Positions 7,365 through 13,990 of a stretch of DNA of 17,500 nt are shown here, piece by piece; the stretch's first letter is position 1, and every line of letters begins with the position of its first letter. A program made the position numbers and the translations under genes. Under the pieces are notes generated by a model. That model ran no database searches, was not told the DNA's origin, and was given only the letters and a program-made list of their open reading frames with translations. This DNA comes from Promethearchaeota archaeon (GTDB lineage: Archaea > Asgardarchaeota > Lokiarchaeia > Sigynarchaeales > SOKP01), in assembly GCA_019057975.1 (NCBI GenBank), contig JAHLWJ010000065.1:1-17500 (forward strand), in the 5' to 3' direction.

Positions 7365-7733
7365 ATGCCTTGCATACATGGTTTAGATGAAATAAATTGT
7401 CCAACGTGCCGAACTGCAAAATCTACTTTACCAATTAATGTAATTAATAGAATAAAAACACCTAATATAAAGATTGGAAATCCTTTTTTCAATAAGAATA
7501 ATCGACTAGATCGTAAAATAGCAGGAGAAATTACTACTAAAAGATTAGATATTATAAATCCCCCAGTTAGTCCCATATCGAAGCCATTTCTCATAAATGA
7601 AATCCCAAGTTTTGAAAATAAAATATTATTAGACAGATTTCAAGAATTAGATTTATCTAAAGAAGATAATTTTGGAATTTCGAAAAAAATTCCTCTGGAA
7701 AACCCTGAATGGAAATTTGAGGAAGAAGATTAA
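7365..7733 (+). CDS. Small CxH/CPxC zinc-finger-like protein
   Basis: The 122-residue protein starts with MPCIHGLDEINCPTCR. Cys3, His5, Cys12 and Cys15 form a CxH-x6-CPxC arrangement that looks like a small zinc knuckle. The rest is low in predicted structure: Asn/Lys/Ile-rich with many prolines (NPPVSPISKPF), a short helix-like FENKILLDRFQELDL, and an acidic end (WKFEEED). This suggests an adaptor with a metal-binding head and a flexible tail that docks on a partner. The function is unknown to me. It begins a plus-strand run, 130 nt before the metallo-beta-lactamase-fold gene. No Shine-Dalgarno motif precedes the ATG. A hydrophobic minus-strand frame overlaps it, but the ordered Cys/His head and the neighbouring strand direction favour the plus frame. 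Confidence 0.65.
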   Translation: MPCIHGLDEINCPTCRTAKSTLPINVINRIKTPNIKIGNPFFNKNNRLDRKIAGEITTKRLDIINPPVSPISKPFLINEIPSFENKILLDRFQELDLSKEDNFGISKKIPLENPEWKFEEED

Positions 7734-7818
7734 GTGTTTCATATTAATTTCTTATTGTGTTTTCTTTTTAATTTATAAATTTTAAGATATAAATAAAAGA
7801 CATCTAATTATAATAATA

Positions 7819-7828
7819 AAATATATAT
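7819..7828 (+). promoter_or_regulatory. TATA-like element for the metallo-hydrolase gene
   Basis: AAATATATAT lies about 40 bases before the start codon. A transcription start about 25 bases downstream would fall just before the GGTGA ribosome site, giving a very short leader. In such A+T-rich DNA this assignment is tentative. Confidence 0.3.
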
Positions 7829-7851
7829 CCTTTTTCGAAATAATTTAACGT

Positions 7852-7856
7852 GGTGA
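7852..7856 (+). promoter_or_regulatory. Ribosome binding site GGTGA
   Basis: GGTGA, complementary to the usual archaeal 16S 3' end, lies seven bases before the ATG at 7864. It is the best ribosome site noticed in the window and selects this ATG over the one two codons later. Confidence 0.65.
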
Positions 7857-7863
7857 AAAAAAA

Positions 7864-8511
7864 ATGACTATGGAAATTTATTGGCTAGGGCATGCTAGCT
7901 TTAAAATAAAAACACCAAGTGGAAGAGTTATTTACCTTGATCCTTACCAAATTAAAGAAGGAGAAGAGAAAGCAGATATAATTGTTTCAACACATTCACA
8001 CGGTGATCATTTTGATTCAAGCAGTATACAAAATCTTTTGAGTGATGATACGGTTGTAATCGGTCCTGAGAGTATTGCTAGCAGTTTACAAAAATTTAAT
8101 GGGACACCCTTAAAAATAGGGGACTCATTTGACTATAAAGACCTTTCTATTGAATTAGTTCCAGCGTATAATATTAAGAAGCCAAATCATCCTAAAAAAA
8201 ATGAATGGGCAGGTATAATAGTAACAGCAGAAGACAAGAGTGTATATCATGCGGGAGATACTGAACGAATCCCTGAAATGAAAGATCTAGCAAGTCGAAA
8301 TATAACTGTTGCGATGATGCCTTGCGGTGGAACGTACACTATGGATTTTGATGAAGCTACTGATTCTATTGTTGATGTGAAACCTAAGATCGCAATTCCA
8401 ATGCATAATTGGGGTAAGGATTTAACTAAGTTTAAAGAACTTATAGAGAAAAAAGACCCAAGTATTAAAGTAGAAATATTAGAAGAAGGCGGCGAACCCC
8501 TAAAAATCTAA
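7864..8511 (+). CDS. Metallo-beta-lactamase-fold metal-dependent hydrolase (UPF0173/UlaG-like)
   Basis: This is a small single-domain metallo-beta-lactamase-fold hydrolase of 215 residues. Metal ligands are visible: the THSHGDH motif gives H44, H46, D48 and H49, YHAGDTE gives H129 and D132, and IPMHNWG gives H181. The opening EIYWLGHASFKI and LDPYQI is typical of the UPF0173/UlaG-like branch, whose members are mostly annotated as hydrolases of unknown substrate; the best-known relative is a lactonase. No signal peptide is seen, so it acts in the cytoplasm. It has a strong ribosome site and a T-rich stretch downstream, and is separated by 145 nt with its own promoter-like sequence from the alpha/beta-hydrolase gene, so it may be a single transcript. 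The substrate is unknown. Confidence 0.88.
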   Translation: MTMEIYWLGHASFKIKTPSGRVIYLDPYQIKEGEEKADIIVSTHSHGDHFDSSSIQNLLSDDTVVIGPESIASSLQKFNGTPLKIGDSFDYKDLSIELVPAYNIKKPNHPKKNEWAGIIVTAEDKSVYHAGDTERIPEMKDLASRNITVAMMPCGGTYTMDFDEATDSIVDVKPKIAIPMHNWGKDLTKFKELIEKKDPSIKVEILEEGGEPLKI

Positions 8512-8548
8512 TTTTTATTTCCTTTTATATTCCCTAATTTATTTCTTC

Positions 8549-8557
8549 TTTTTTTTT
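8549..8557 (+). terminator. Oligo-T terminator candidate after the metallo-hydrolase gene
   Basis: A run of nine T within a generally T-rich stretch (8512-8562) follows the stop codon by about 38 bases. No GC hairpin accompanies it, which fits archaeal oligo-U termination. Confidence 0.45.
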
Positions 8558-8598
8558 GTAATTTCTCTCAATTCATAGTTTCTTAAGAAATAGAAATC

Positions 8599-8606
8599 TA
8601 TAAAAT
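8599..8606 (+). promoter_or_regulatory. TATA box for the alpha/beta-hydrolase and SDR genes
   Basis: TATAAAAT is preceded by purine-rich TAGAAATC, resembling a BRE plus TATA pair. It lies 51 bases before the last base preceding the ATG at 8657, leaving room for a leader of about 28 nt that contains the GAGGA ribosome site at 8648-8652. Confidence 0.45.
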
Positions 8607-8656
8607 TAGTAAGCTCACCTTATAACTTAATTAAAAAAAAAATTAATGAGGAAAAT

Positions 8657-9580
8657 ATGCCATATTTTGAAAAAGGAAATTTACGAATGTATTATGAAGA
8701 TGTTGGAAAAGGGGATCCAATTATATCTAATCATGGCTTAATGGAGGATGGGACTTATTGGAGCGAGACAGGCGTTACTGCTGCATTAGCTAAAAAGTAT
8801 AGGGTGATTTCAATTGATATGAGGGGACATGGCCATACCGTCGTAAAAGAAGAACCTTATGGTTATGATGCTGACACCATGGCTCAAGATTTTGATGACC
8901 TTGCCGATTTCTTAGGCATTGATAAATTCCATCTATTAACTCATGCTACTGGAGGGATGGTGGGCGCTCGCTACACTATGAAAAGATCAGATCGTTTATT
9001 AAGTGCAATATTGACAGATACAAGTTCAAACACTCAGGTAGAAACTCCTGATTACAGAGAATTTACGGAGGAAGAAAAAAAAGAGAGTACTCAGAGAGCT
9101 GAGATGTTTGAGAAGGCAAGTGAGGAAGAGAGAGTAAAATTGAGAGAAGCATGGATAGATATGGATTCTAAAATGACTATTGAGGATAGGATGGCTGCTA
9201 TTAAGCAAGAACCCGGACCATTTTTGTTCAAGATGGCTGAACATCCTGAAAGCGATAAAATGTTTAAGATCTATGAAGGCTTTTTACGACGTCAAGATCG
9301 TAGGGCAGTATTAACATTCATGATGAATTTTTATACAGATCCTGATCCCCGGATTGAAGAGCTCAGACAGATCAAGTGTCCTACACTGGTCTTACTTGGT
9401 GAATTCGATGTAGTCTTTTTGAAACCAAGTGAAATAATGGCAAAAGAGATTCCCGATGTTCGACATGTGGTTATGTCAGGTCTTGGTCACATGACTGCCA
9501 TCGAAGATCCTAAGCGGACAATAGCTGAAATCTTTGACTTTCTTGGAACAGTAGAACAAACTGGAAGAGCGAATAAATAG
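8657..9580 (+). CDS. Alpha/beta-hydrolase-fold protein lacking the nucleophilic serine
   Basis: The 307-residue protein has the fold of epoxide-hydrolase/esterase-type alpha/beta hydrolases. Visible parts are the oxyanion region SNHGLMEDGTYW (His26-Gly27), IDMRGHG (54-59), the nucleophile elbow LLTHATGGMVG (93-103), an acidic helical cap at about 130-215, LVLLGEFD (acid candidate Asp251) and SGLGHMTAIEDP (His278). In the usual GHSxGG elbow the third residue is the Ser nucleophile; here the aligned position is Ala97 (codon GCT at 8945-8947) and the preceding Gly is Thr. Asp and His are kept. So classical ester hydrolysis is doubtful unless Thr98 substitutes. It could be a non-hydrolytic lyase, a cofactor-free enzyme or a binding protein. 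Start and GAGGA site agree. The SDR gene follows after 55 nt, probably in one operon. Codons are visibly more G+C-rich than in the flanking genes. Confidence 0.85.
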   Translation: MPYFEKGNLRMYYEDVGKGDPIISNHGLMEDGTYWSETGVTAALAKKYRVISIDMRGHGHTVVKEEPYGYDADTMAQDFDDLADFLGIDKFHLLTHATGGMVGARYTMKRSDRLLSAILTDTSSNTQVETPDYREFTEEEKKESTQRAEMFEKASEEERVKLREAWIDMDSKMTIEDRMAAIKQEPGPFLFKMAEHPESDKMFKIYEGFLRRQDRRAVLTFMMNFYTDPDPRIEELRQIKCPTLVLLGEFDVVFLKPSEIMAKEIPDVRHVVMSGLGHMTAIEDPKRTIAEIFDFLGTVEQTGRANK

Positions 9581-9635
9581 GAATTTTTAACATAAAATAA
9601 TTTAAAGAAAGAGTTAATAAAATGAGATGTTAAAA

Positions 9636-10520
9636 ATGGGTAGACTTGATGGAAAGGTTGCTGTAATTACAGGCGGATCTAGTGGTATTGGAAATGCTTC
9701 TGTGCGATTATTTATTAAAGAAGGAGCTCAAGTTGTATTTGGGGATATCCAAGATGAATTAGGTAAAGCTCTTGCTGAAGAACTTGGCTCAAATGCCATA
9801 TATCTTCATGCTAATGTTCGAAACGAATCTGAAATAAAAGCGCTTATTGATCTTGCTGTTGAAAAATTTGGTCGTCTTGATTGTATGTTCAATAACGCAG
9901 GTTTTCCATGTGTTGGAGGACCAATTGATGAAACCCCCACAGATGGGTTTGATGTGAGTATGGAAATCCAATTCCGCAGTGTTTTTCTTGGTATGAAACA
10001 CGCTACTCCAATAATGAAGCAACAAGGTTCAGGAAGTATAATTAGCACGGCAAGTGTAGCGGGGCTTCGAACTGGAATGGGAGGTCATGTTTATAGCGCA
10101 GCTAAAGCTGCAATTATCCACTTAACTCATACAGTTGCTATGGAATTAGGAGAATTTAATATCCGTGTAAACTGTATATGTCCTGGAGGAATTGCAACTG
10201 CTATCTTTGGAAAAGGTCTTGGATTTGATCAAGATAAAGCCGAAAGATTCAAAGAATTTGTAAAGATCTACCTTTCTGAATTTCAACCAATAAGACGAGT
10301 AGGTCTTCCAGAAGATATAGCTAAAGCTGCTCTATGGTTAGCGAGTGATGACTCTACCTTTGTCAGCGGACACCCACTAGTTGTTGATGGCGGATTGATA
10401 GGGGGGAGAATGTGGGGACAAAATACAGAAGAGTGGGAAGAAATGGCAAAAAAGTTAGGTATTGAGGATATTGAAGAAAATAGGAGAAGAATAAATGAAG
10501 AAATCGCTAGAATGAAATGA
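9636..10520 (+). CDS. SDR-family NAD(P)-dependent oxidoreductase
   Basis: This is a classical short-chain dehydrogenase/reductase of 294 residues from the ATG at 9636. It has the TGGSSGIG cofactor loop (12-19), Asp37 after the second strand (VVFGD), which favours NAD(H), NNAG (86-89), catalytic Ser140 in ISTASVAG, Tyr153 and Lys157 in YSAAKAA, and CPGGIAT. The wording around FLGMKHA and ISTASVAG resembles the alcohol/steroid/lignan dehydrogenase-like group. The Asn of the usual catalytic tetrad appears as Gln112 (IQFRSVFLG). After VVDGG there is an extra tail of about 40 residues, acidic and helical (TEEWEEMAKKLGIEDIEENR), which most SDRs lack. An ATG at 9627 would add MLK, but the family begins at the GRLDGKVAVITG strand and GAGAT precedes 9636 by seven bases. 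It is likely co-transcribed with the alpha/beta-hydrolase gene. The substrate is unknown. Confidence 0.9.
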   Translation: MGRLDGKVAVITGGSSGIGNASVRLFIKEGAQVVFGDIQDELGKALAEELGSNAIYLHANVRNESEIKALIDLAVEKFGRLDCMFNNAGFPCVGGPIDETPTDGFDVSMEIQFRSVFLGMKHATPIMKQQGSGSIISTASVAGLRTGMGGHVYSAAKAAIIHLTHTVAMELGEFNIRVNCICPGGIATAIFGKGLGFDQDKAERFKEFVKIYLSEFQPIRRVGLPEDIAKAALWLASDDSTFVSGHPLVVDGGLIGGRMWGQNTEEWEEMAKKLGIEDIEENRRRINEEIARMK

Positions 10521-10557
10521 ATTCTATTTTTATATTAACACTTTCAATTTTTTATAA
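10521..10557 (+). terminator. T-rich terminator candidate after the SDR gene
   Basis: The bases after the stop are T-rich with TTTTT (about 10527-10531) and TTTTTT (about 10549-10554) runs and no GC hairpin. The following gene has its own TATA box, so transcription of the hydrolase-SDR pair probably ends here. Confidence 0.35.
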
Positions 10558-10568
10558 GATAAGATTTT

Positions 10569-10580
10569 AAACCATGGTTT
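10569..10580 (+). promoter_or_regulatory. 12-base perfect palindrome upstream of the phosphorylase promoter
   Basis: AAACCATGGTTT is a perfect inverted repeat whose right edge is 10 bases before the TATA box of the glucan phosphorylase gene. This is a usual place for an archaeal activator or repressor dimer. The binding protein is unknown and a chance occurrence is possible. Confidence 0.25.
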
Positions 10581-10590
10581 TTAAACATAA

Positions 10591-10600
10591 TATATAAAAA
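10591..10600 (+). promoter_or_regulatory. TATA box for the alpha-glucan phosphorylase gene
   Basis: TATATAAAAA matches the archaeal TATA consensus. Transcription would start near 10620, leaving a leader of about 33 nt that includes GTGA (10643-10646), six bases before the ATG. Confidence 0.55.
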
Positions 10601-10652
10601 CTTTAATTGATTTTAAGAAATCAAATTAATAACTTCAGACTTGTGAAATAAA

Positions 10653-12377
10653 ATGGAAGTTGACGAAGATCTGAGAAATAATACTACAGTAGCGTATATC
10701 TCCATGGAGATAGGAGTTGAAAGCAATATACCTACATATAGTGGAGGTTTAGGTGTGCTATCTGGGGATACAGTTAGATCCTCTGCAGACCTAGAACTTC
10801 CTATGGTTGGTATCTGCTTATGTTATAGTTCTGGCTATTTTTATCAATTTTTTAATGAGTTTGGGGATCAAAAAGAAAGAGAAATTGAATGGAATTTCTT
10901 CTATGAATTCGAGAGAGTTTCTCAACCAATTACTATGAAAATAGAGAATAAAGATGTGAAAGTTTCGGCATGGCAATATAATATAATTGGTCAATCTGGT
11001 CATGTTTTACCTATTTATTTATTAACTACTGATGTAGAGGGGAATGAAGATTGGATGAAAAACATGACGGGTTCACTTTATGATTCTACCTCAAGATGGA
11101 ATAGAATTGTACAAGAAATGATTCTAGGAATAGGAGGGGTTAAGCTTTTAAAATCTTTAGGATACAATAACATTAAAACTTATCACCTTAATGAAGGTCA
11201 TGGTTCTTTTGCTATGGTTGAACTTTATGACATGTTAAATGGTGATATTGAAAAAGTAAAAGAAAAAGTAGTATTTACAACGCACACTCCTGTTCCTGCT
11301 GGGCATGATCGCTTCAATCAAGATTTAGTTGATAAAGTTTTTGAAAAAAAAATGCCTCCTGAAATTAGGAAACTCGCGGATGATAATGGAGAATTCAATA
11401 TGACTTTTCTTGGAATGGCACTTTCCAGATATAGAAATGGTGTGGCTAAAAAACATGGTGATATCTCAAGGAAAATGTTTCCACAATATGAGATTGACCA
11501 TATAACAAATGGAATCCATTTACCTTTTTGGGTCTCTAAGCCCTTTCGAAAAATGTTTAGTAGAAAATGGCCGAATTGGCGAGCAAATCCTTCGGTTCTT
11601 GAGAACGCCGTAGAGCTGGATGACTTAGAGATCTTTGATAATCATATTGAGAATAAATTTAACTTAATTTCATATCAAAAGGGTCATTCATGGAACTTAT
11701 TAGATGAAGAGATGATAACAATTGGATTCGCAAGGCGTTTTGCGACGTATAAAAGAGCAACATTAATTTTTCATGATATCGATAGAATAGGTAAGATCGC
11801 GAAAGGTCATCTCCAATTCATATTTGCAGGGAAGGCTCATCCTAAAGATCAGGAGGGGAAAGATTACATTAAAAAAATTTATGAAGCCGGTGAATATTTG
11901 TACGATAACTATGGAGTAAAAGTTGTAATGATGGAGAATTATAATATGGATCTTTCTCATATGCTTGTAAGCGGTTGTGATGTATGGCTTAATACACCTA
12001 ACAGATATCGTGAAGCAAGTGGAACAAGTGGAATGAAAGCAGCCTTAAACGGAGTATTGAATTTATCGGTACAAGACGGATGGTGGTTGGAGGGGTATAA
12101 AATGAATCATCTAGCAGGTTGGGCTATAGGACCTGATGATTCAAATCCAGATGATCCTGGTGTTTCAAATGAATGGAATACTGACTCTAATGCGCTTTAT
12201 GAGACTTTAGAAAACGAGATTATTCCAACATACATGAACCATGATGAATGGATATTCCGACAGAAAAATGCAATATCTTTAGCCGCTTATTTCAATTCTC
12301 ATAGAATGTGTATGGAATATGCAGAAAAAGCCTATAAGTTGAAAAGGCAGAAACCGTGGAAGTTTAGCAGCCTTTAG
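10653..12377 (+). CDS. Alpha-glucan (glycogen/maltodextrin) phosphorylase, GT35
   Basis: This PLP-dependent phosphorylase releases glucose 1-phosphate from the non-reducing end of alpha-1,4-glucans in the cytoplasm. The 574-residue length fits the short archaeal/bacterial alpha-glucan phosphorylase type, which lacks part of the N-terminal regulatory region of muscle phosphorylase. Motifs in order: YISMEIG and PTYSGGLGVLSGDT (glycine loop, 28-40), YHLNEGHGSFAMVE, TTHTPVPAGHDRF, THITNGIHL-type segment near 284-290, IGFARRFATYKRATLIF (R361, R362, K367 of the phosphate site), IFAGKAHPKDQEGKDYI, and NRYREASGTSGMKAALNG with the PLP lysine K462. All key residues are present. The product could feed glycolysis or sugar-nucleotide synthesis, but the local nucleotidyltransferase is on another transcript. 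The gene is single, with its own TATA box, and ends 5 nt from the stop of the convergent neighbour. Confidence 0.93.
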   Translation: MEVDEDLRNNTTVAYISMEIGVESNIPTYSGGLGVLSGDTVRSSADLELPMVGICLCYSSGYFYQFFNEFGDQKEREIEWNFFYEFERVSQPITMKIENKDVKVSAWQYNIIGQSGHVLPIYLLTTDVEGNEDWMKNMTGSLYDSTSRWNRIVQEMILGIGGVKLLKSLGYNNIKTYHLNEGHGSFAMVELYDMLNGDIEKVKEKVVFTTHTPVPAGHDRFNQDLVDKVFEKKMPPEIRKLADDNGEFNMTFLGMALSRYRNGVAKKHGDISRKMFPQYEIDHITNGIHLPFWVSKPFRKMFSRKWPNWRANPSVLENAVELDDLEIFDNHIENKFNLISYQKGHSWNLLDEEMITIGFARRFATYKRATLIFHDIDRIGKIAKGHLQFIFAGKAHPKDQEGKDYIKKIYEAGEYLYDNYGVKVVMMENYNMDLSHMLVSGCDVWLNTPNRYREASGTSGMKAALNGVLNLSVQDGWWLEGYKMNHLAGWAIGPDDSNPDDPGVSNEWNTDSNALYETLENEIIPTYMNHDEWIFRQKNAISLAAYFNSHRMCMEYAEKAYKLKRQKPWKFSSL

Positions 12378-12382
12378 ATCTT

Positions 12383-12880
12383 TTAAAAATTAGATAATTT
12401 AAACTGACGGATTTTAATATAATCCTCGAATTTCTTTTTATTGAAATAATCTTCTAAAACCTGGTTTAGAATTTCTTTCATAATTTCAACACCTGGATTT
12501 ATACCATTCATATCTTCAGCTAGAAGCATCATATAATCTGGAGTTGTTATAAGGAAAAAATTACCTTGAGTAAATTCAATATCAGAATATGATGCTAAAA
12601 TCTCATTTGAATTTTTTATGATTTCAGGGGTTGTAAACAGAACAAATAGAAATTTTTCAGTATATTCCTCTGTCAAATAACTATCTCTAATTCCAGAAGC
12701 TAAGAGAGGATTTTTCATATAAGATTTAAATAGAAGTTGTAGTGGAGTAAGGTTTTTTCTTAATTTGGTTTTATTATGAAAAAAATTGAATTTTTCTGTT
12801 AACTTTAAAGGTTCACCCTCTATGTAAGTAATACTTTTTGGGGGATTTTTAAATATAAATTCTTTAAGATGATTTGGCAT
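12383..12880 (-). CDS. 165-residue protein of unknown function with a repeated TTP motif
   Basis: I do not recognise the family. There is no signal peptide or membrane segment. Two similar strand-turn-helix units are visible: KFLFVLFTTPEIIKNSNEIL (about residues 76-95) and NFFLITTPDYMMLLAEDM (107-124). Each is a hydrophobic strand, then TTP-[E/D], then a helix, hinting at an internal duplication. A longer helix follows (VEIMKEILNQVLEDYFNKKK), and the N-terminal part is basic (FHNKTKLRKN). The two TTP units could face each other in a small alpha/beta fold, but no function can be assigned. It is convergent with the phosphorylase gene (5-nt gap) and divergent from the dihydrouridine synthase gene across 96 nt, so it is transcribed alone. 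Confidence 0.62.
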   Translation of the reverse strand: MPNHLKEFIFKNPPKSITYIEGEPLKLTEKFNFFHNKTKLRKNLTPLQLLFKSYMKNPLLASGIRDSYLTEEYTEKFLFVLFTTPEIIKNSNEILASYSDIEFTQGNFFLITTPDYMMLLAEDMNGINPGVEIMKEILNQVLEDYFNKKKFEDYIKIRQFKLSNF

Positions 12881-12976
12881 TATTTAAGTTCTATCAATAG
12901 ATTTATTTAATTATAGAAAATTTGAATTAATAAAAAAGTTTCATTATTTTAGAATATAAGTGAATTTAAGGAATTA

Positions 12977-13984
12977 ATGAAATTAGGAACACTTGATTTA
13001 GCAAATAGGTACATTTTAGCACCTATGCAAAATGTGACTACTGCACCTTATAGGAGATTTTGTAGAAAATTTCAAGAAATTGGATTAGTTAGTGTTCCAA
13101 TGTTATATACCAAGAGAATTGCTAAAAATCCAAAATTTTTAGAACACAAATTATATAAAATAGAAGAAGAAAGACCAATAAGTATCCAATTAATAGGGTC
13201 TGATACAGAATCTTTTAGGAAATCAATCGATTATCTTGAAAGCTATAATTTTGATATATTAGATATAAATGCTGGTTGTCCTTCACGTAGAGCAACTAGG
13301 GCAAAGGAAGGGGGTTATTTGATGAAGGATTTGAGAAGATTAGACGAATTACTTCGAATAGTTGTTAAGAAATCTTCTAAACCAGTCTCGCTAAAAATAA
13401 GGACTGGCTTTGAAAAACCCATGAATATTGAAGAAGTATCAGCTCTAATAAATGATTCTGGAATAAGTCTTTTGACTATCCATGCTAGAACTGTGAAAAG
13501 TAATTTCATTAATGGTACTATAGATTTAAACATTGTAAAAAGATTAAAAGAAAGACTAAGAATCCCTTTAGTAGGGAATGGTGATATTACGACACCTGTA
13601 AGTGCAAAACAGTTTATTGATTATACTAAAGTTGACGCTTTCATGATAGGCAGAGAAACTATGGGAAATCCAGAAATATTTCGACAAATCCATGAACATT
13701 TAACTAAGGGCAAAATTATTGCCTTCAAGAATAATTTGGAGTTAACCAAGAATTACATCAATATTTATGAAGAGATAATTGATACGTTCCTTAGTGAAAT
13801 TTCAAATCCTTTTGTAAATGATGAATTTAAATTCAAGGAATTAAAAAGAAATTCTATCTGGTTAATGAAAGGTTTTAGGAATTCTATAAAAATCAGGACT
13901 CAATTGAGCAAAATTAAAAGCCTTTTACAGTTAAAAGCGTCTTTAAAAGAAATTTTTGATAAAAGAATAGAAAATAACAAATAA
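12977..13984 (+). CDS. tRNA-dihydrouridine synthase (Dus family)
   Basis: This FMN enzyme reduces uridines in tRNA loops to dihydrouridine. The 335-residue protein has the Dus TIM barrel. RYILAPMQNVTTAPYR forms the first FMN strand. DINAGCPSRRATRAKEGGYL carries the catalytic acid Cys101 and a basic tRNA-facing loop. Lys140 lies in SLKIRTGF, His169 and Arg171 in TIHARTV, NGDI is at 201-204, and MIGRETMGNP is at the phosphate-binding end. A helical C-terminal domain (about 245-335, lysine-rich) is the usual tRNA-recognition part. Which uridine is modified is unknown. AAGGA at 12968-12972 lies four bases before the ATG. The gene is single and convergent with mtnA, with only 6 nt between the stops. 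Confidence 0.92.
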   Translation: MKLGTLDLANRYILAPMQNVTTAPYRRFCRKFQEIGLVSVPMLYTKRIAKNPKFLEHKLYKIEEERPISIQLIGSDTESFRKSIDYLESYNFDILDINAGCPSRRATRAKEGGYLMKDLRRLDELLRIVVKKSSKPVSLKIRTGFEKPMNIEEVSALINDSGISLLTIHARTVKSNFINGTIDLNIVKRLKERLRIPLVGNGDITTPVSAKQFIDYTKVDAFMIGRETMGNPEIFRQIHEHLTKGKIIAFKNNLELTKNYINIYEEIIDTFLSEISNPFVNDEFKFKELKRNSIWLMKGFRNSIKIRTQLSKIKSLLQLKASLKEIFDKRIENNK

Positions 13985-13990
13985 TTTTCT

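Noticed and set aside
7331..7594. Hydrophobic minus-strand frame opposite the CxH/CPxC gene
   Set aside because: It is a complement of Asn/Lys/Ile codons, whereas the plus frame has an ordered Cys/His head and agrees in direction with the following genes.
9806..10048. Minus-strand frames inside the SDR gene
   Set aside because: They are antisense to an unambiguous SDR coding region.
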